Source of the DNA: Gossypium raimondii
Taxonomy: Eukaryota > Streptophyta > Magnoliopsida > Malvales > Malvaceae
Direction of reading: 5' to 3'
DNA: 64,000 bases
Assembly (NCBI RefSeq): GCF_025698545.1
Contig: NC_068569.1
Span: 9,858,001 to 9,922,000 of the forward strand
This document shows, piece by piece, positions 1 to 11,242 of the stretch (the first letter of the stretch is position 1; every line of letters begins with the position of its first letter). Position numbers and translations under genes: made by a program. Under the pieces are notes generated by a model. The model was not told where the DNA came from. It worked only from the letters and a program-made list of their open reading frames with translations, and made no database searches.

Positions 1-1197
1 TTGTATATGCTAGTGACGAGACCATATTGAACAAGTTAGGATGAATAGAGTGCCTTTTTTAAATTATGTGAGATGTTAGAATCGATAGGGGGATTGAAGT
101 CGACAAGGTTCATGCTTGTTGACGAGCAAGTAGCAATGTTTTTACATATCATCTCCCATCACCTGAAAAATCGAGTTATCAAGCATCACTTTAGAAGGTC
201 CGGGGAAACTGTTAGCAGAGCATTTCATAGTGTTTTAAATGTCATGTCACACGCTTGCAAGATGTGTTATTTAAAAACCCGGAGCCAATTACAGCCGATT
301 CTTCTGACACAAGGTGGAAATGGTTTAAGGTATAGGACTAAGTTTTATATATAGCTTCAACAACATTTACTTGATTTAGATTTAAATTAGTATTCTAACT
401 CAAGGTTTTATATCATGTGATATAGAATTGCTTAGGTGCTCTTGATGGAACCCACATCAAGATTAGGGTTCCAACAGTTGATAAACCTAGATATCGGACG
501 AAAAGGTGACATAGCAACAAATATGCTAGGTGTTTGTACACCGAGATGCAATTTGTTTATGTTCTTCCGGTTGGGAAGGTTCGATTCTTGATGGACGGGT
601 TCTTGAGATGCCATTAGTAGAAGACATGGATTAAAAGTTCCTCATGGTAAAGTGTATAGTTAGAGGACTTTGATTTATTCATTAAGATCAAACTTTGTGT
701 TTGAATTAATCATTTTTAATATGAAACTTATTTTATAGGTTGTTATTATCTAGTTGATGCTGGATACACAAATTGTGAGGAATTTCTTGCACCATTTAGA
801 GGACAACGATATCATTTGAACGAGTGGCGTCAGGGTTATCAGCCAAGTTCTCCGCAAGAGTTTTTTAATATGAAAGATGCCTCAAAGACGTAATGTCATT
901 GAAAGATGCTTTGGCTTATTAAAACTTAGATGGGGAATACTTAGGAGTCCATCGTTCTATCCTGTAAGGGTGCACAATAGAATTATTATTGCATGTTGTT
1001 TGCTCCATAATTTTATTCGAACCCATATGAGTAGTGATCCCATTGAAGCGGAGGTGGGAGAAGGATTACCTACAATTAATGTGGTGGATGACGATGAACC
1101 GAATATCACAAATATTCATCCATCGGATGCTTGGGCTACTTGGAGGATGGAACTAGCCAACCAAATGTTCGATGAATGGCAAGCATCTAGAAATTAG
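1..1197 (+). pseudogene. HARBI1-like (DDE_Tnp_4) transposase, 5' truncated by window, frameshifted
   Basis: Three exons can be read: up to 329, 426-646 and 739-1197, with GT-AG borders. The segments match the plant harbinger nuclease: MLESIGGLKSTRF near 73, NCLGALDGTHIKI at 426 (catalytic first Asp in GALDGTH), YYLVDAGYTN at 742 (second Asp), and NVIERCFGLLKLRWGILR near 892 (third acidic residue in the IERCFG region), ending in MFDEWQASRN. The frame is interrupted several times: in the poly-T run near 55, near 500 (TKR then a stop), around 570-610, and near 885 just before the RNVIERCFG block. The fold is recognisable but no full-length nuclease can be made. Confidence 0.85.
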
Positions 1198-1433
1198 TTT
1201 GTGAAACTTTTGTGAAACTTTTGTATTGATTTTTGTATTGTACTAAACTACGAAATTATAATATAATTTCTTCTAATTCAAAGATGTGTTATAATTTTAA
1301 ATTTTTGTGCTATGGAACTTTTGATTCATGATATTCAACTTAATTACTTAGATTTTATAAAGTGTTGACCTTTTGAATCATGATATTAAAATAGTAATTA
1401 ATATAATTTGTTTTTTTGTTCTTAAGATCATTA

Positions 1434-2465
1434 TGTCGGTGTTCCGAATCAAATGCTCAAGCTTCTCGAGGAAGCAAAAGAAAATGGGTTCGAGGAAGAT
1501 GCGAGATTAGTTTCAAAGATGGTGGACCTACACAATGTTGGAACATTTAATCTTGATACTGGGTTCAAAGCGGTTATTTGAACGAGTTGGAAAGAATGCT
1601 ACAAACGGTTTTACGAAATGCAATGTTGAAGGCGAAACCTAATATTGAATCAAGGATTAGGTTACTTAAAAGGGAGTGGTCAATCGTCTACAACATGCTT
1701 AATGGCCAAAACAATAGCGGTTTTGGTTGGGACGAGCATAGGTAGCTCGTTGTTGCTGAAGATGCGGTTTGGGAGTCCTATTTAAAGGTAAGATTATTTC
1801 AAGTCTTTATTATATTATTTTTACCAAACTTACGACTAATATGATTTCCTCATTTTTTTAGAGTCACAAAGAAGCCGCCCAATTCAGATTTCGTACTTTC
1901 CCTTACTATGACCAGCTTACTACCATATACGCAAGAGATCGAGCAACTGGGAGAGATGCTCAAACAGCTGCTGATGTTCTTGAAGAAATACATGCTGATG
2001 ATGAACGTACTACAGATATGAATGAAGAGAGAAACACATTCTATGACTACGAAGCTGACGTCTCTTTAGATGACATGGATGTTTCGCACGGATCCGCGAG
2101 GAGATCGAGACCAAGGGGTTCCTCATCTTCAAACAAGAGAAAGAAGAAATCTGATGCTCGTGATAATGTGTTTTCTTCATTTAATGAGGCTGCCACTTTG
2201 TTCGGGGAGAAAATCCAGGCCGTTGGCGATCAAATCAGTAGGAGTTTTGCCTCCGAGGTGGTAGTTCAGTAGAAGTCAGAACAACATATGGAAGAGAGAG
2301 CTTCAAATTTATATTCAGCCTTATGGTCAATTGAAGGTTTAACCAACGATCGGGTATGATGCATTGAGTAAAATTCCCGACCATCCAACTCAAATGATCG
2401 TTTTCTTTAGTTTACCTTCAGTTGCCCGATTGGAATGGGTTAGGAGATTTCTTTCTTACCATTAA
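1434..2465 (+). pseudogene. Myb/SANT-like accessory protein of the Harbinger element, broken
   Basis: Two exons join at 1787/1862 (TTTAAAG|GTAAGA donor, TTTTTTTAG acceptor). Recognisable blocks include a Myb/SANT-like (PF12776-type) region with ESRIRLLKREWSIVYNML and GFGWDEHR, then SHKEAAQFRFRTFPYYDQL, an Asp/Glu-rich linker, a basic patch with SNKRKKKSD, and a C-terminal segment ending RFLSYH with TAA at 2463-2465. In these elements the protein binds the transposon ends and helps bring in the transposase. The frame is broken in exon 1 and by in-frame stops after WDEHR and after ASEVVVQ, so it is inactive. It lies 3' of the transposase gene on the same strand. Confidence 0.75.
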
Positions 2466-2599
2466 ATATCAATGTTCAAACTTTTTGATGTTGTAAAACT
2501 ATATAACATATGGATTTTAATGTACAATTTCATTTTCATCTAACCTTTTCTTAATATAAGTTAATTATGTTTATGCATAATATAATTCTCAAGTTATAT

Positions 2600-3376
2600 A
2601 TTGATTTTAGTAAATTCATATAAGAACATTTTATTATTAAGAATTTTATGAAATTATATATCACTATATAATTATATTTAATATTAATTATTTTAAATTG
2701 TATAAATTCATATAAGAAAATTTTTATTATCAAGAATTTTATGAAATTATATATTATTATTAAATTATATGTAATAATTATTATTTTAAATTATACAAAT
2801 TCATAAACTATAATCATATTAGTTATAATAATTTTAAATTTTATTAAATCATATATTTAATTAAATCATATTTAATATTAATTATTTGAAATTTTCTTTT
2901 ATAGTATCATATATTATGATTTGAGTAAATTCATAGAAGAATTTTATTTATTAAGAATTTTATTAAATTATATATTTTAATTATAATATATTTAATAATA
3001 ATTATGTTAATTTATATTTTACAAGATCATATATTATGATTTGAGTAAATTCATATAAGAATATTAATTTTAAGAATTTTATTAAATTATATATTTTAAT
3101 TATAATATATTTAACAATAATTATGTTTAAATATGATTAAATTATTTATTATTGATATTAATCTTATTAAAATTTAAATAACAATAACAATAATAATTTA
3201 CCAAAACAAATTTATGCTAATTATTAAGAATTTTATTAAATTATATATTTTAATTAAAATATATTTAATAATAATTATGTTTAAATATGATTAAATTATT
3301 TATTATTGATAATAATAATCTTATTAAAATTTAAATAACAATAACAATAATCATTTACCAAAACAAATTTCTGCTA
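2600..3376. repeat. AT-rich tandem repeats inside the Harbinger element
   Basis: Two nearly identical units of about 155 bp lie at about 3071-3220 and 3225-3376; both end in ACCAAAACAAATTT(A/C)TGCTAA. Older, shorter copies of the opening motif TTCATATAAGAA recur at about 2616, 2707 and 3049. No coding signal is seen. Confidence 0.7.
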
Positions 3377-3605
3377 AGGGTATTCTAGTCATTTTAGTTT
3401 TTTCATTATGCTATTACACCTCTATTACACTCAACCAAACACAGGATTACTATTACGCCTCTATTCCATTACATTCAACCAAACAGTTGATTTGCTATTA
3501 CACAGCTTTTCCATTACACCTCTATTCCATTACACCTCTAATCCAATACAGCGAACCAAACGTGCTGTTAGGGTTTTCCTAACTATTTCCACTGTTATTT
3601 TGCAG

Positions 3606-3662
3606 TTGGAAGTTGTAGGTCCTGGAGGACCTCCGGATGGACATGGAGACGATCGTCATTAA
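3606..3662 (+). CDS. Possible last exon of an unidentified host gene
   Basis: Directly after the transposon edge are a branch-point-like CTAAC, a pyrimidine-rich stretch and TTTTGCAG, a good splice acceptor. The open frame that follows, less AT-rich than its surroundings, reads LEVVGPGGPPDGHGDDRH and stops at TAA (3660-3662). This looks like the C-terminus of a host gene whose earlier exons are off the left edge, with the Harbinger element in its last intron. I do not recognise the family, and chance is not excluded. Confidence 0.3.
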   Translation: MEVVGPGGPPDGHGDDRH

Positions 3663-5342
3663 TTGCAACTCAGTTGTTCCTATTGGAATAAAATTGGAGT
3701 AAGATGGAATGATGTCCAGTAGACAGTGCACCTTCAAATGTTAAAATCTTCATGTCTTGTTTGATTCCAATTGGGCGGCAGTTGCTCTCGCAACATTTGA
3801 GATGGTATGACTTTTTCTTTTTGGGGCAATCTAGAGACAGTGGTCTATTTGAACTATGAATCTTCTTAGGTGAACTTTTAATGCGTTGGCAAATAAACTA
3901 TGGCTGCCTTTCCATTCTTTCGTGAAAGAAACTTGCTGGCGTTAAACGTTTTGCTGGCGTAACTTTGGAATATTGAATCTGAAATTCACTGGTAACTTTT
4001 CATCAGATGCTCCATTTTCTTTTTCATCTCTCAGTCAGTACCCAAAATATGCCCTCAGCTCAGATCAATGCCCTTGTCAGTTGGGAATTGTTATCTCACG
4101 CAGTTTTATTAAATACGGTTTTATATCATGGTGAAGAAGATTTATATATTTCTATTTCAGTTTTGAGTAAGGGTGTGTTCATCTTGCATTAAATTAAATC
4201 AAAATGATCTCAATTACATCAACATGATTTTGAAATATTGGTTAAATGAACCTACTTGAAACTATGGCCAATTAAAATCCGTTTTTAGCCATCCAAGTCT
4301 ATTCATTCAAAAAACTTAAAATCATTTAATGTGTAAATTAATTTGATTTTAAAAGTTTGCAATCAAATTAACCCATTGGGATTCACAAACAAAAGCGTGC
4401 ATGGATTAGAAGCTAAAAACAACAAAAACAAAGGACAGGAAAATGAAACCTGAAGAAAGTGACATTCATATTCTTGCAACCAAAAAGGAACGAAAGGCTG
4501 ATATATTCTCTGCAACGTGTATTCTAACCGTCTTTCCTCTAGAATTCTGCAATATCTTATTATTCATTTTAACTTGCTGGAGATTACAACGACAAAAAAG
4601 AATTAGATTCAAAAATCCCCTCACTTTCTGGTTAAAGCTTTTATATTGCCATTTAAAGTCTTCACCATCACATCTCCTTCCTCAATATTTAAGTTTATAA
4701 TAAAATTGTTTAACGTTAGCATTTGCTACAATATTGTCTTTATTATTATTATTATAGAAATGATATAATAATCTACATTAACTTATCTCACAAACTGCAC
4801 TGGGAACATTGGTTAGCAAGACTCACTAAATCAATTTTAACATTTAAGCTACAACCGATCATCCCTCGTCCAAATGTGAAGGTTTTTACTGTGTTCATCT
4901 TTAATGGTATAAATAATATTTTTGTGTAAACATTTAAAACTATTTATATCTTGAAACTTCTAAAATTTAAATAAATAAATATTTTTTTAAAATGCACGAT
5001 ATATTAGTAATGGAATTACTTAATTCCACACTTTATTTTAATTCTTAATCCATTTGTACTATAAGAAATGGATTTTATTCTTTTTATTTAGTATTTGATT
5101 GTGGTTGTAAACTTAAAACAAACAAACAAACCCGAAAACAGCAGAGTGTGAATCCCAGTAATGGAATAGCAGCCTCTCGAATCATTTATCTTCTGCTTTC
5201 CGAAAAGACTTGCAATTAGCCCCACAGTTTATATATTACATCAATGCCTTTTGCATGTAATTAGATTGTCAAATTTGTAAGGCTGGTTGGGTGAATTTTT
5301 CTTATATTTATGATTCTCTCGTTGTATTGATCTTAACAAATG

Positions 5343-5368
<26 letters not shown>
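5343..5368. repeat. (TA)n microsatellite
   Basis: Pure alternating AT run of about 26 bases in intergenic DNA. Confidence 0.9.
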
Positions 5369-5374
<6 letters not shown>

Positions 5375-6460
5375 GATAATACAGTATGCTGAAGGTAAGA
5401 TATATATAATGTAGGTATAACTCAATTACAAAAATGATATATTTAATTTTCGAATATGTATAAGATATAAAGATAAAATATGAACACAATCTTTCTTTAA
5501 GAAAGATAAAAAAGAACCCATACACATGATATGTCAATCTCCTATTTAATTTTAGGAACTAATTCTATATCTTAGTTCACATGCGAGGAATATCGTGTGG
5601 GGGTCGAGATAAATTCACAAAATTTTTGGAGGCAAAGTTAAAAACTGTTGTGTTAAAAGAGATTAAATTGAGTTATTAATCTATAATAGGGCCAAAAATA
5701 TAATTTCATTTAACAAAGAGGCTAAAGTGACTTAATTGCAAAATTATTCTTTTAGAGGTACCAAATGTGCAGCTTTTCCATTTGTCTGCCCCTGACTGCT
5801 CCCAACTTTGATTTTTGGAAAAATGTTGGTACCCTTCAATCACTAATCTTTTAACCTATATTCACTAATTAAATTATTAAGGACAAAAAGAACCCTAAAC
5901 CTTCTATAAATTCTATATCTTTCCTAACTGTTGTGGAGCTAGCTCAGTCCATGCTTACATGAGAACCAGCTTTTCGACCTAGATTTGGGTGAGTGTTGGA
6001 TATACGGGGCGAACCGAAAGCTGGCAGACAAGGGCTTTGGGCCCTCTTCGATAAAATAGAGAATTTTTGTTTTTAGCCACTTTTAGCAATTAATAATTTA
6101 GTTTAGTCCTTTTAGCATGATCTTTTTATTTTTGTTTTTATCCTGTCCCCGATAAAAGATTCCTACCTTTTGCCCTTGTATATATATATGAAATTTCTTC
6201 CCCCAAGTTTTATCCAGCTTTGCAATAGTACTACTTTAAGTTTTCTCATTTCTGTTTTTCCTTGCATCTAAAATGCAAAAACTATGAATATGGTTACAAA
6301 CATATAATATGTATATTTATGTACAACTGTTTTCTCCCATTTATATGAATATTACTGGCTTGAAATGACAAAAAAAGGGAAAAAGAAAAAAAAGAATAGT
6401 ATGTTGTTTAAATAGCTTTATACAAACAAGTTACTCCAAATAAAGCCCCTTTCTTTGTTC

Positions 6461-6502
6461 TCTCTCTCTCACACACACACATATATATGTATGTGTGTGT
6501 GT
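6461..6502. repeat. Compound CT/CA/TA/TG microsatellite
   Basis: A run of CTCTCT passes into CACACA, TATATA and then TGTGTG, so the two ends are roughly complementary and could fold back. Confidence 0.85.
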
Positions 6503-7409
6503 GATGTTAAAACCATTGGTTTTCCCAGATTTCAAATCAAATAATAAACAAGCTAGCTTTATCCGATACCTATAAACATCAGGTAAGCGGACTTTTTATA
6601 TTAGTAATAAATTAGGCAACACACAGAGGTAGTGCCAACAGCATATGTTGTTTATCACTCATAATAACCTAAAGAATGAATGAACTAAACTCAAAAGATT
6701 AAGCATCATTCCAATGTGAGTGCGTGTAATATGTATATATACTTGATATTGATGCTTGCTCCAAATGAGTGTTTGGTAGCAAGTAGGGGTAAAGGAGTTG
6801 ACAATGAAAAAGTTGGGCCTCATATTTTTTTAGACAACATGGGGAAAAAATTACTGAAAAGTTGACCTATAAGGTAATGAGATGTGAGCATTCAGCACCA
6901 TAAACCAATTGTCGCTTGCCATGTCAGCAATATGTTCCCCTTTAGTCAAACCAGTTAAATATAGAGTTTGCATGTGTGTCGTGACATTAGTTGGATTGGA
7001 TGAAATCCACCAAACCTAAATTTCTTTGGAGGTTGCATTTTGTTAGGTACAAAAGTGATGGAACAACACGGGTTCAGAGACAACATTGATATGAATGAAT
7101 ATGAGACCAGTTAAATAGTGGGTCTGCAACTCTGCAATTTTCAATGGTATTAGTAATAGTAAATAGGCTTTTCAGCAGCTATGTTGCTTCCAGCGTAGCA
7201 AATAAATAACAAATCCTTTTTTTTTTAAAGTCAATATATTCATGTTAACCTTTGCATAAATATGAAGGAAAACAAAACTTTTATGGTGGGAACTGAGCAA
7301 ACCAAAAATCATGGTGGCAAGCAGAAAAGGAAGATAGAGGATCACATGCTTTTCTTTTCTTGCTGTCTCTTCCACAAACAAATTGAGGTTGGTAGACTTT
7401 ACAATACTA

Positions 7410-7464
<55 letters not shown>
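7410..7464. repeat. Compound (TA)n(GA)n microsatellite
   Basis: About 26 bases of alternating TA followed by about 28 bases of GA repeat with one interruption. Confidence 0.9.
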
Positions 7465-8081
7465 ACAAAAAAGCAAACTTTACAAAATATATACGAAAAA
7501 TCCCCCTCCAAAAAAGAGAATGTAATTAGTTTATACATATTTCTGTACGCATGTATAGATGTGTATGTATCTAGTCATGAGTCATGGAACCTTTCAGTAT
7601 ATTTCCCATTATACCATGAATTTGAACGGATGTATGGAAGTTGAAATCTTTCTAAGTTTTTATTCTTAATGGGTATCAATCAAATCATCAAAGAATTCAT
7701 AAACAAATGATTGAAAGAAAAAATTTATCTTTTTATTTTTTTTTCAAATTTTGATTATTCTTTTTATTGTTTTCAGTAATATTCTGTTGAGTTGTTGCAG
7801 GGGATTTTGCTTTATTGTATGGCCACTGCCCACAAGCATAGATTCTCTCTATATTGCAAATCTCTATTAAGGGGTTGGATGATGGAGTGCTGGCGCTCTT
7901 TTCTGCTTGGATTCTCTCTACTATTGAAAAGATCATTTGCTTTTGTCCTTGCCTTCCTTTTCAAGGATGCCCTTCCCTTCGCTCCTTTTTGAGTTTTCTA
8001 GGCAATTTTTAGGCTGAGTTTGTAGCCAGCTGCACTCAATATTCACCTGTTTTATTCCATTTTCACATTGCCCCTCCTGCT

Positions 8082-8089
8082 TATAAATA
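8082..8089 (+). promoter_or_regulatory. TATA box of the acyl-protein thioesterase gene
   Basis: TATAAATA lies 93 bases upstream of the start codon at 8182, preceded by a CT-rich stretch. This predicts transcription start near 8115 and a short 5'UTR. Confidence 0.65.
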
Positions 8090-8181
8090 GGCAATACCCC
8101 TTCTGGGTTTTCTTCATTGTGTCACCTCATACTTTGGCCTGCTCTTTACTGCATTCTCACAAGTACTAGGAAAACAAAAAC

Positions 8182-11100
8182 ATGAGTTATTCATATCAGA
8201 CCGTCGGCTCCGGTTTGCTGCTTTCTTTGTGTTTACTCCTTTTTCTCATTGCATTAGTTTCTGTCAGATATATATAGGGATTGATGATGCCTTTTAATTA
8301 TTGGATTCATTTATAAGTTCTCAAATTAATGTTTTATCTTCTTTGAACTTAACCTTTTATGGGTGCGATTTTTTTAGGTAGTGGAACTGCTAGAAAGACA
8401 TTTGACTTTGGAAGGACGCATGTTGTTCGACCAAAAGGAAAACACCAGGCAACTATAGTCTGGCTTCATGGCCTTGGTGACAATGGTTCTAGGTATTATT
8501 GCTTCTCTTTTATCCTCTCATTATTCAGTTGCTGTATTGCCTTTTTGATTATCAAATAAACCCATCTTTGGATTTACAAAACTCCTGCATTTGTCACTTA
8601 GTTTACTACAAACAATCTGCTGAAGAAGCATGATATGTGTCCTTTAGTATCAAGTTCATATCCATATGGGACAACCAGGGTGTCAATCACTTTTTCTATA
8701 AAATTCATTCATTGAATCGAGACCATCCCATCCCAAACATGAGAACCATATACAGACATACAGTTTTGTGCCATCCTTTTGAATTTAAGCAAAAATCCTG
8801 TATCAGAAGATTGGACTTTCTGAATCATTAAAGAAGAAAAGTTGTTTGAGCATGATTTATTTATAAGGGGCCATATCATGCTATGCTTTTCACTGTAGAG
8901 TTGTTATGCTTTCTTTTCATTGTACTATTAAATGGAATAAGTTGGATGGAGATTGGAGAAAGCAGTGCAGCTGTGAAATAATAATATTCGTTATATTATT
9001 CTTCTTTATTTGTCTCATCTGAGTGTTAAGCTCAATTTGGGAAAGCCTCTAGATGTGAAAATGAGTATATTCCATGTTCATAGATGCTGGACCACAAATT
9101 TAACTTGATTTTCTCATGCCAAATTAACAAAACGTTATTTATCTTTTTGGCAAAGGATGGTCATGTTTGTTTATTATTATTTGTGTTTCTAGAACTCCTT
9201 TTTACTTAATCCCACAGCAATAAAGCACAAATTCCAGATTCAAGGTAAAACAGGTTTTTATCACTAACTTTTTACTCTTTATCACCTTGCATGGACAAGA
9301 GTGGCAAATTTGCAGCTATTTTGCCTTTGGGATGCTTACTGCCCTCATATTATGATCTCATCCCAGTATTTGAGAAAGTTTTTATTTCCTTATTTTCTTT
9401 TTCAAAAAAAAAAAAAAATAGAGAAGCTTTATCTCCTGTTGCATTTTCATGTGTAGCTGAGAATAGAGCACAGAAAGTCAATTAGAAAACTAGCATTTTT
9501 ATCCTAATCTTTCTTCCTGTTGCATTGCAGCTGGTCCCAGATTTTGGAAAGCCTTCCTCTACCAAATGTAAGGATGCTTTCATAAATTAAAAATGATACT
9601 TTCTGATACACATATTGCTTCTCTGTTACTTTGATTCAGTTATGAATGTTGTGGATTTGAAGCATATATCTAGAAAGTTCTCGCAGAGTCATTTCTGTAC
9701 CTGTAACCGTATCTATGTCAGACATGAATAGTTCAAGAGAAATAATTCTTATATATTTCTCTTGATTCTATTGTTTCAGATAAAATGGATTTGCCCCACC
9801 GCTCCTACTCGTCCTGTGGCCATTCTTGGGGGATTTCCTTGCACTGCATGTAAGTTTATTTTTGGTTCTTTTAATCTGGTTTTGAAATAAGCACTATTTT
9901 GTAAAGTTTATTTTTGGTTCTTTTAATCTGGTTTTGAAATAAGCACTATTTTGTAATGCTTGCCACTGATATAATAATTTTTTTTAATTGCTTGCATCAG
10001 GGTTTGATGCTGGTGAGCTTTCAGAAGATGGTCCGGATGATTGGGAAGGTTTAGATGCTTCAGCGGCACATATTGCAAACTTCTTGTCAACAGAGCCATC
10101 TGATGGTATTTCGAAGGCTTTATTTTTGTTATCAACAAAAAGATGTATCCTACAAGATTCTAACACAAATTTCTTTCAACAATAAACTAAACAAGATGCT
10201 TTAAATTGAACTTCAAATCAATACCTGCAAATGAAGTGGCGGTTTAATTTTTACCCCTTTTTCAGTTCTTAATTTTTGAATAAAGTTTAGACTTGAGTTA
10301 GAAATAAACATTTACTACTGATGGAATATGCTATCTTATGCACTATTTATCCTCCTCCCCAGATTGTAGTCTTTTGGTCTTTGTGCCATCGTCTAATGTT
10401 TCATTTCGTTAACTGTATAGAATATTAAGCCGAAATATAAATTGATGTTTTAAATTCTTACCATCATGTCAACTTTGTTATGACAGTTAAGGTCGGTATC
10501 GGAGGCTTTAGTATGGGTGCTGCAATGGCCCTCTACTCTGCAACCGCTTGTGCTCTTGGAAGGTATGGAAATGGCAACCCATACCCCATCAGCCTAAGGG
10601 CAGTTGTTGGACTAAGTGGATGGCTTCCAGGTTCAAGGTATGGCATCTTTCAGGATTACTTTTCTCAAGAAGTCACTTGTAAACTATTTCATGTCATGTT
10701 TTCTACTTCTTTGACATGCAAGCATGAGATTAGCTATTTGCTTGGCAGGGGCTTAAGGAACAAAATAGAAGTATCCAGTGAAGCCGCAAGGCGTGCTGCA
10801 TCCTTGCCAATTTTGCTTAGCCATGGAACCTGTAAGTGTCTTATGTCTCGTTTAAGCAAATATTGCAACCTACTTCATCTCACAGTTCAAAGGCTTTGCG
10901 GACAAGCATTAACTTTCTCCGTTCTATGTTTAACATGATCTGATCCTCCTATAATATCTATTGAAGGTGATGATGTTGTCCCTTACAAGAATGGAGAAAA
11001 ATGTGCCCAATCATTGAGTATAGCAGGATTCCGAAACCTCACTTTTAAAACCTATGAAGGGTAACTGCAATATGTTTCTGCAATAACAGTAATTACAGCT

Positions 11101-11242
11101 CATTGCTAATTGACAAACCATGCATGATCTGAAGTATTGGTTGATTTGGGTGTTCAGGATTGGGCATTACACAGTCCCTAAAGAGATGGATGAGGTCTGC
11201 AATTGGCTAACAGCAAGGCTGGGGCTTGAGGGATCTCGTTAA
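8182..11242 (+). CDS. Acyl-protein thioesterase / carboxylesterase (APT family), 9 exons
   Basis: Exons: 8182-8212, 8378-8492, 9531-9567, 9780-9849, 10001-10105, 10487-10637, 10749-10831, 10967-11060, 11158-11242. All borders are GT-AG and phases agree, giving 256 residues. The alpha/beta hydrolase core shows VWLHGLGDNGSSW near residue 40 (oxyanion region), GGFSMGAAMA with nucleophile Ser about 128, HGTCDDVVPY with acid Asp about 199, and GIGHYTVP with His about 232: a complete triad. The length is usual for the family. Animal relatives remove palmitate from cysteines or hydrolyse lysophospholipids; the plant substrate is not evident here. No signal peptide or membrane segment is seen, so it is probably cytosolic. 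The ATG gives MSYSYQTVGSGS, the usual short head before TARKTFDFGR. Confidence 0.95.
9853..9956 (+). repeat. Perfect 52-bp tandem duplication in intron 4 of the thioesterase gene
   Basis: Two adjacent 52-base units, 9853-9904 and 9905-9956, appear identical base for base. The first begins within the splice donor (CAT|GTAAGTTT). The second copy lacks the GT of that donor, so splicing need not change. Perfect identity implies a very recent event or an assembly artefact. Confidence 0.9.

Larger units (their letters stand above)
1..3567 (+). mobile_element. PIF/Harbinger DNA transposon, right part, degenerate
   Basis: The left end lies outside the window. Inside are a HARBI1-like transposase gene (1-1197) and a Myb/SANT-like accessory gene (about 1434-2465) on the same strand, the two-gene set typical of PIF/Harbinger elements, followed by about 1 kb of AT-rich non-coding DNA with internal repeats. 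The right edge (about 3410-3567) holds several copies of a motif reading, on the minus strand, GTTTGGTT then GTGTAATGGAATAGAGG, and ends at CCAAACGTGCTG. The next three bases, TTA (3568-3570), match the TWA target site this superfamily uses. The partner TSD cannot be checked because the left end is missing. Both genes are broken, so this copy is not autonomous. Confidence 0.85.
3663..8081. other. Intergenic, AT-rich, no gene seen
   Basis: The first few hundred bases may be 3'UTR of the exon ending at 3662. The rest has only short chance frames. It holds microsatellites at 5343-5368, about 6461-6502 and 7410-7464, and a degenerate, higher-GC repeat-like stretch at about 5588-5800. The last 300 bases are the promoter of the thioesterase gene. 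Confidence 0.6.

Noticed and set aside
4443-4700. 85-residue open frame on the plus strand
   Set aside because: AT-rich composition, no motif, no promoter or splice context; consistent with a chance frame.
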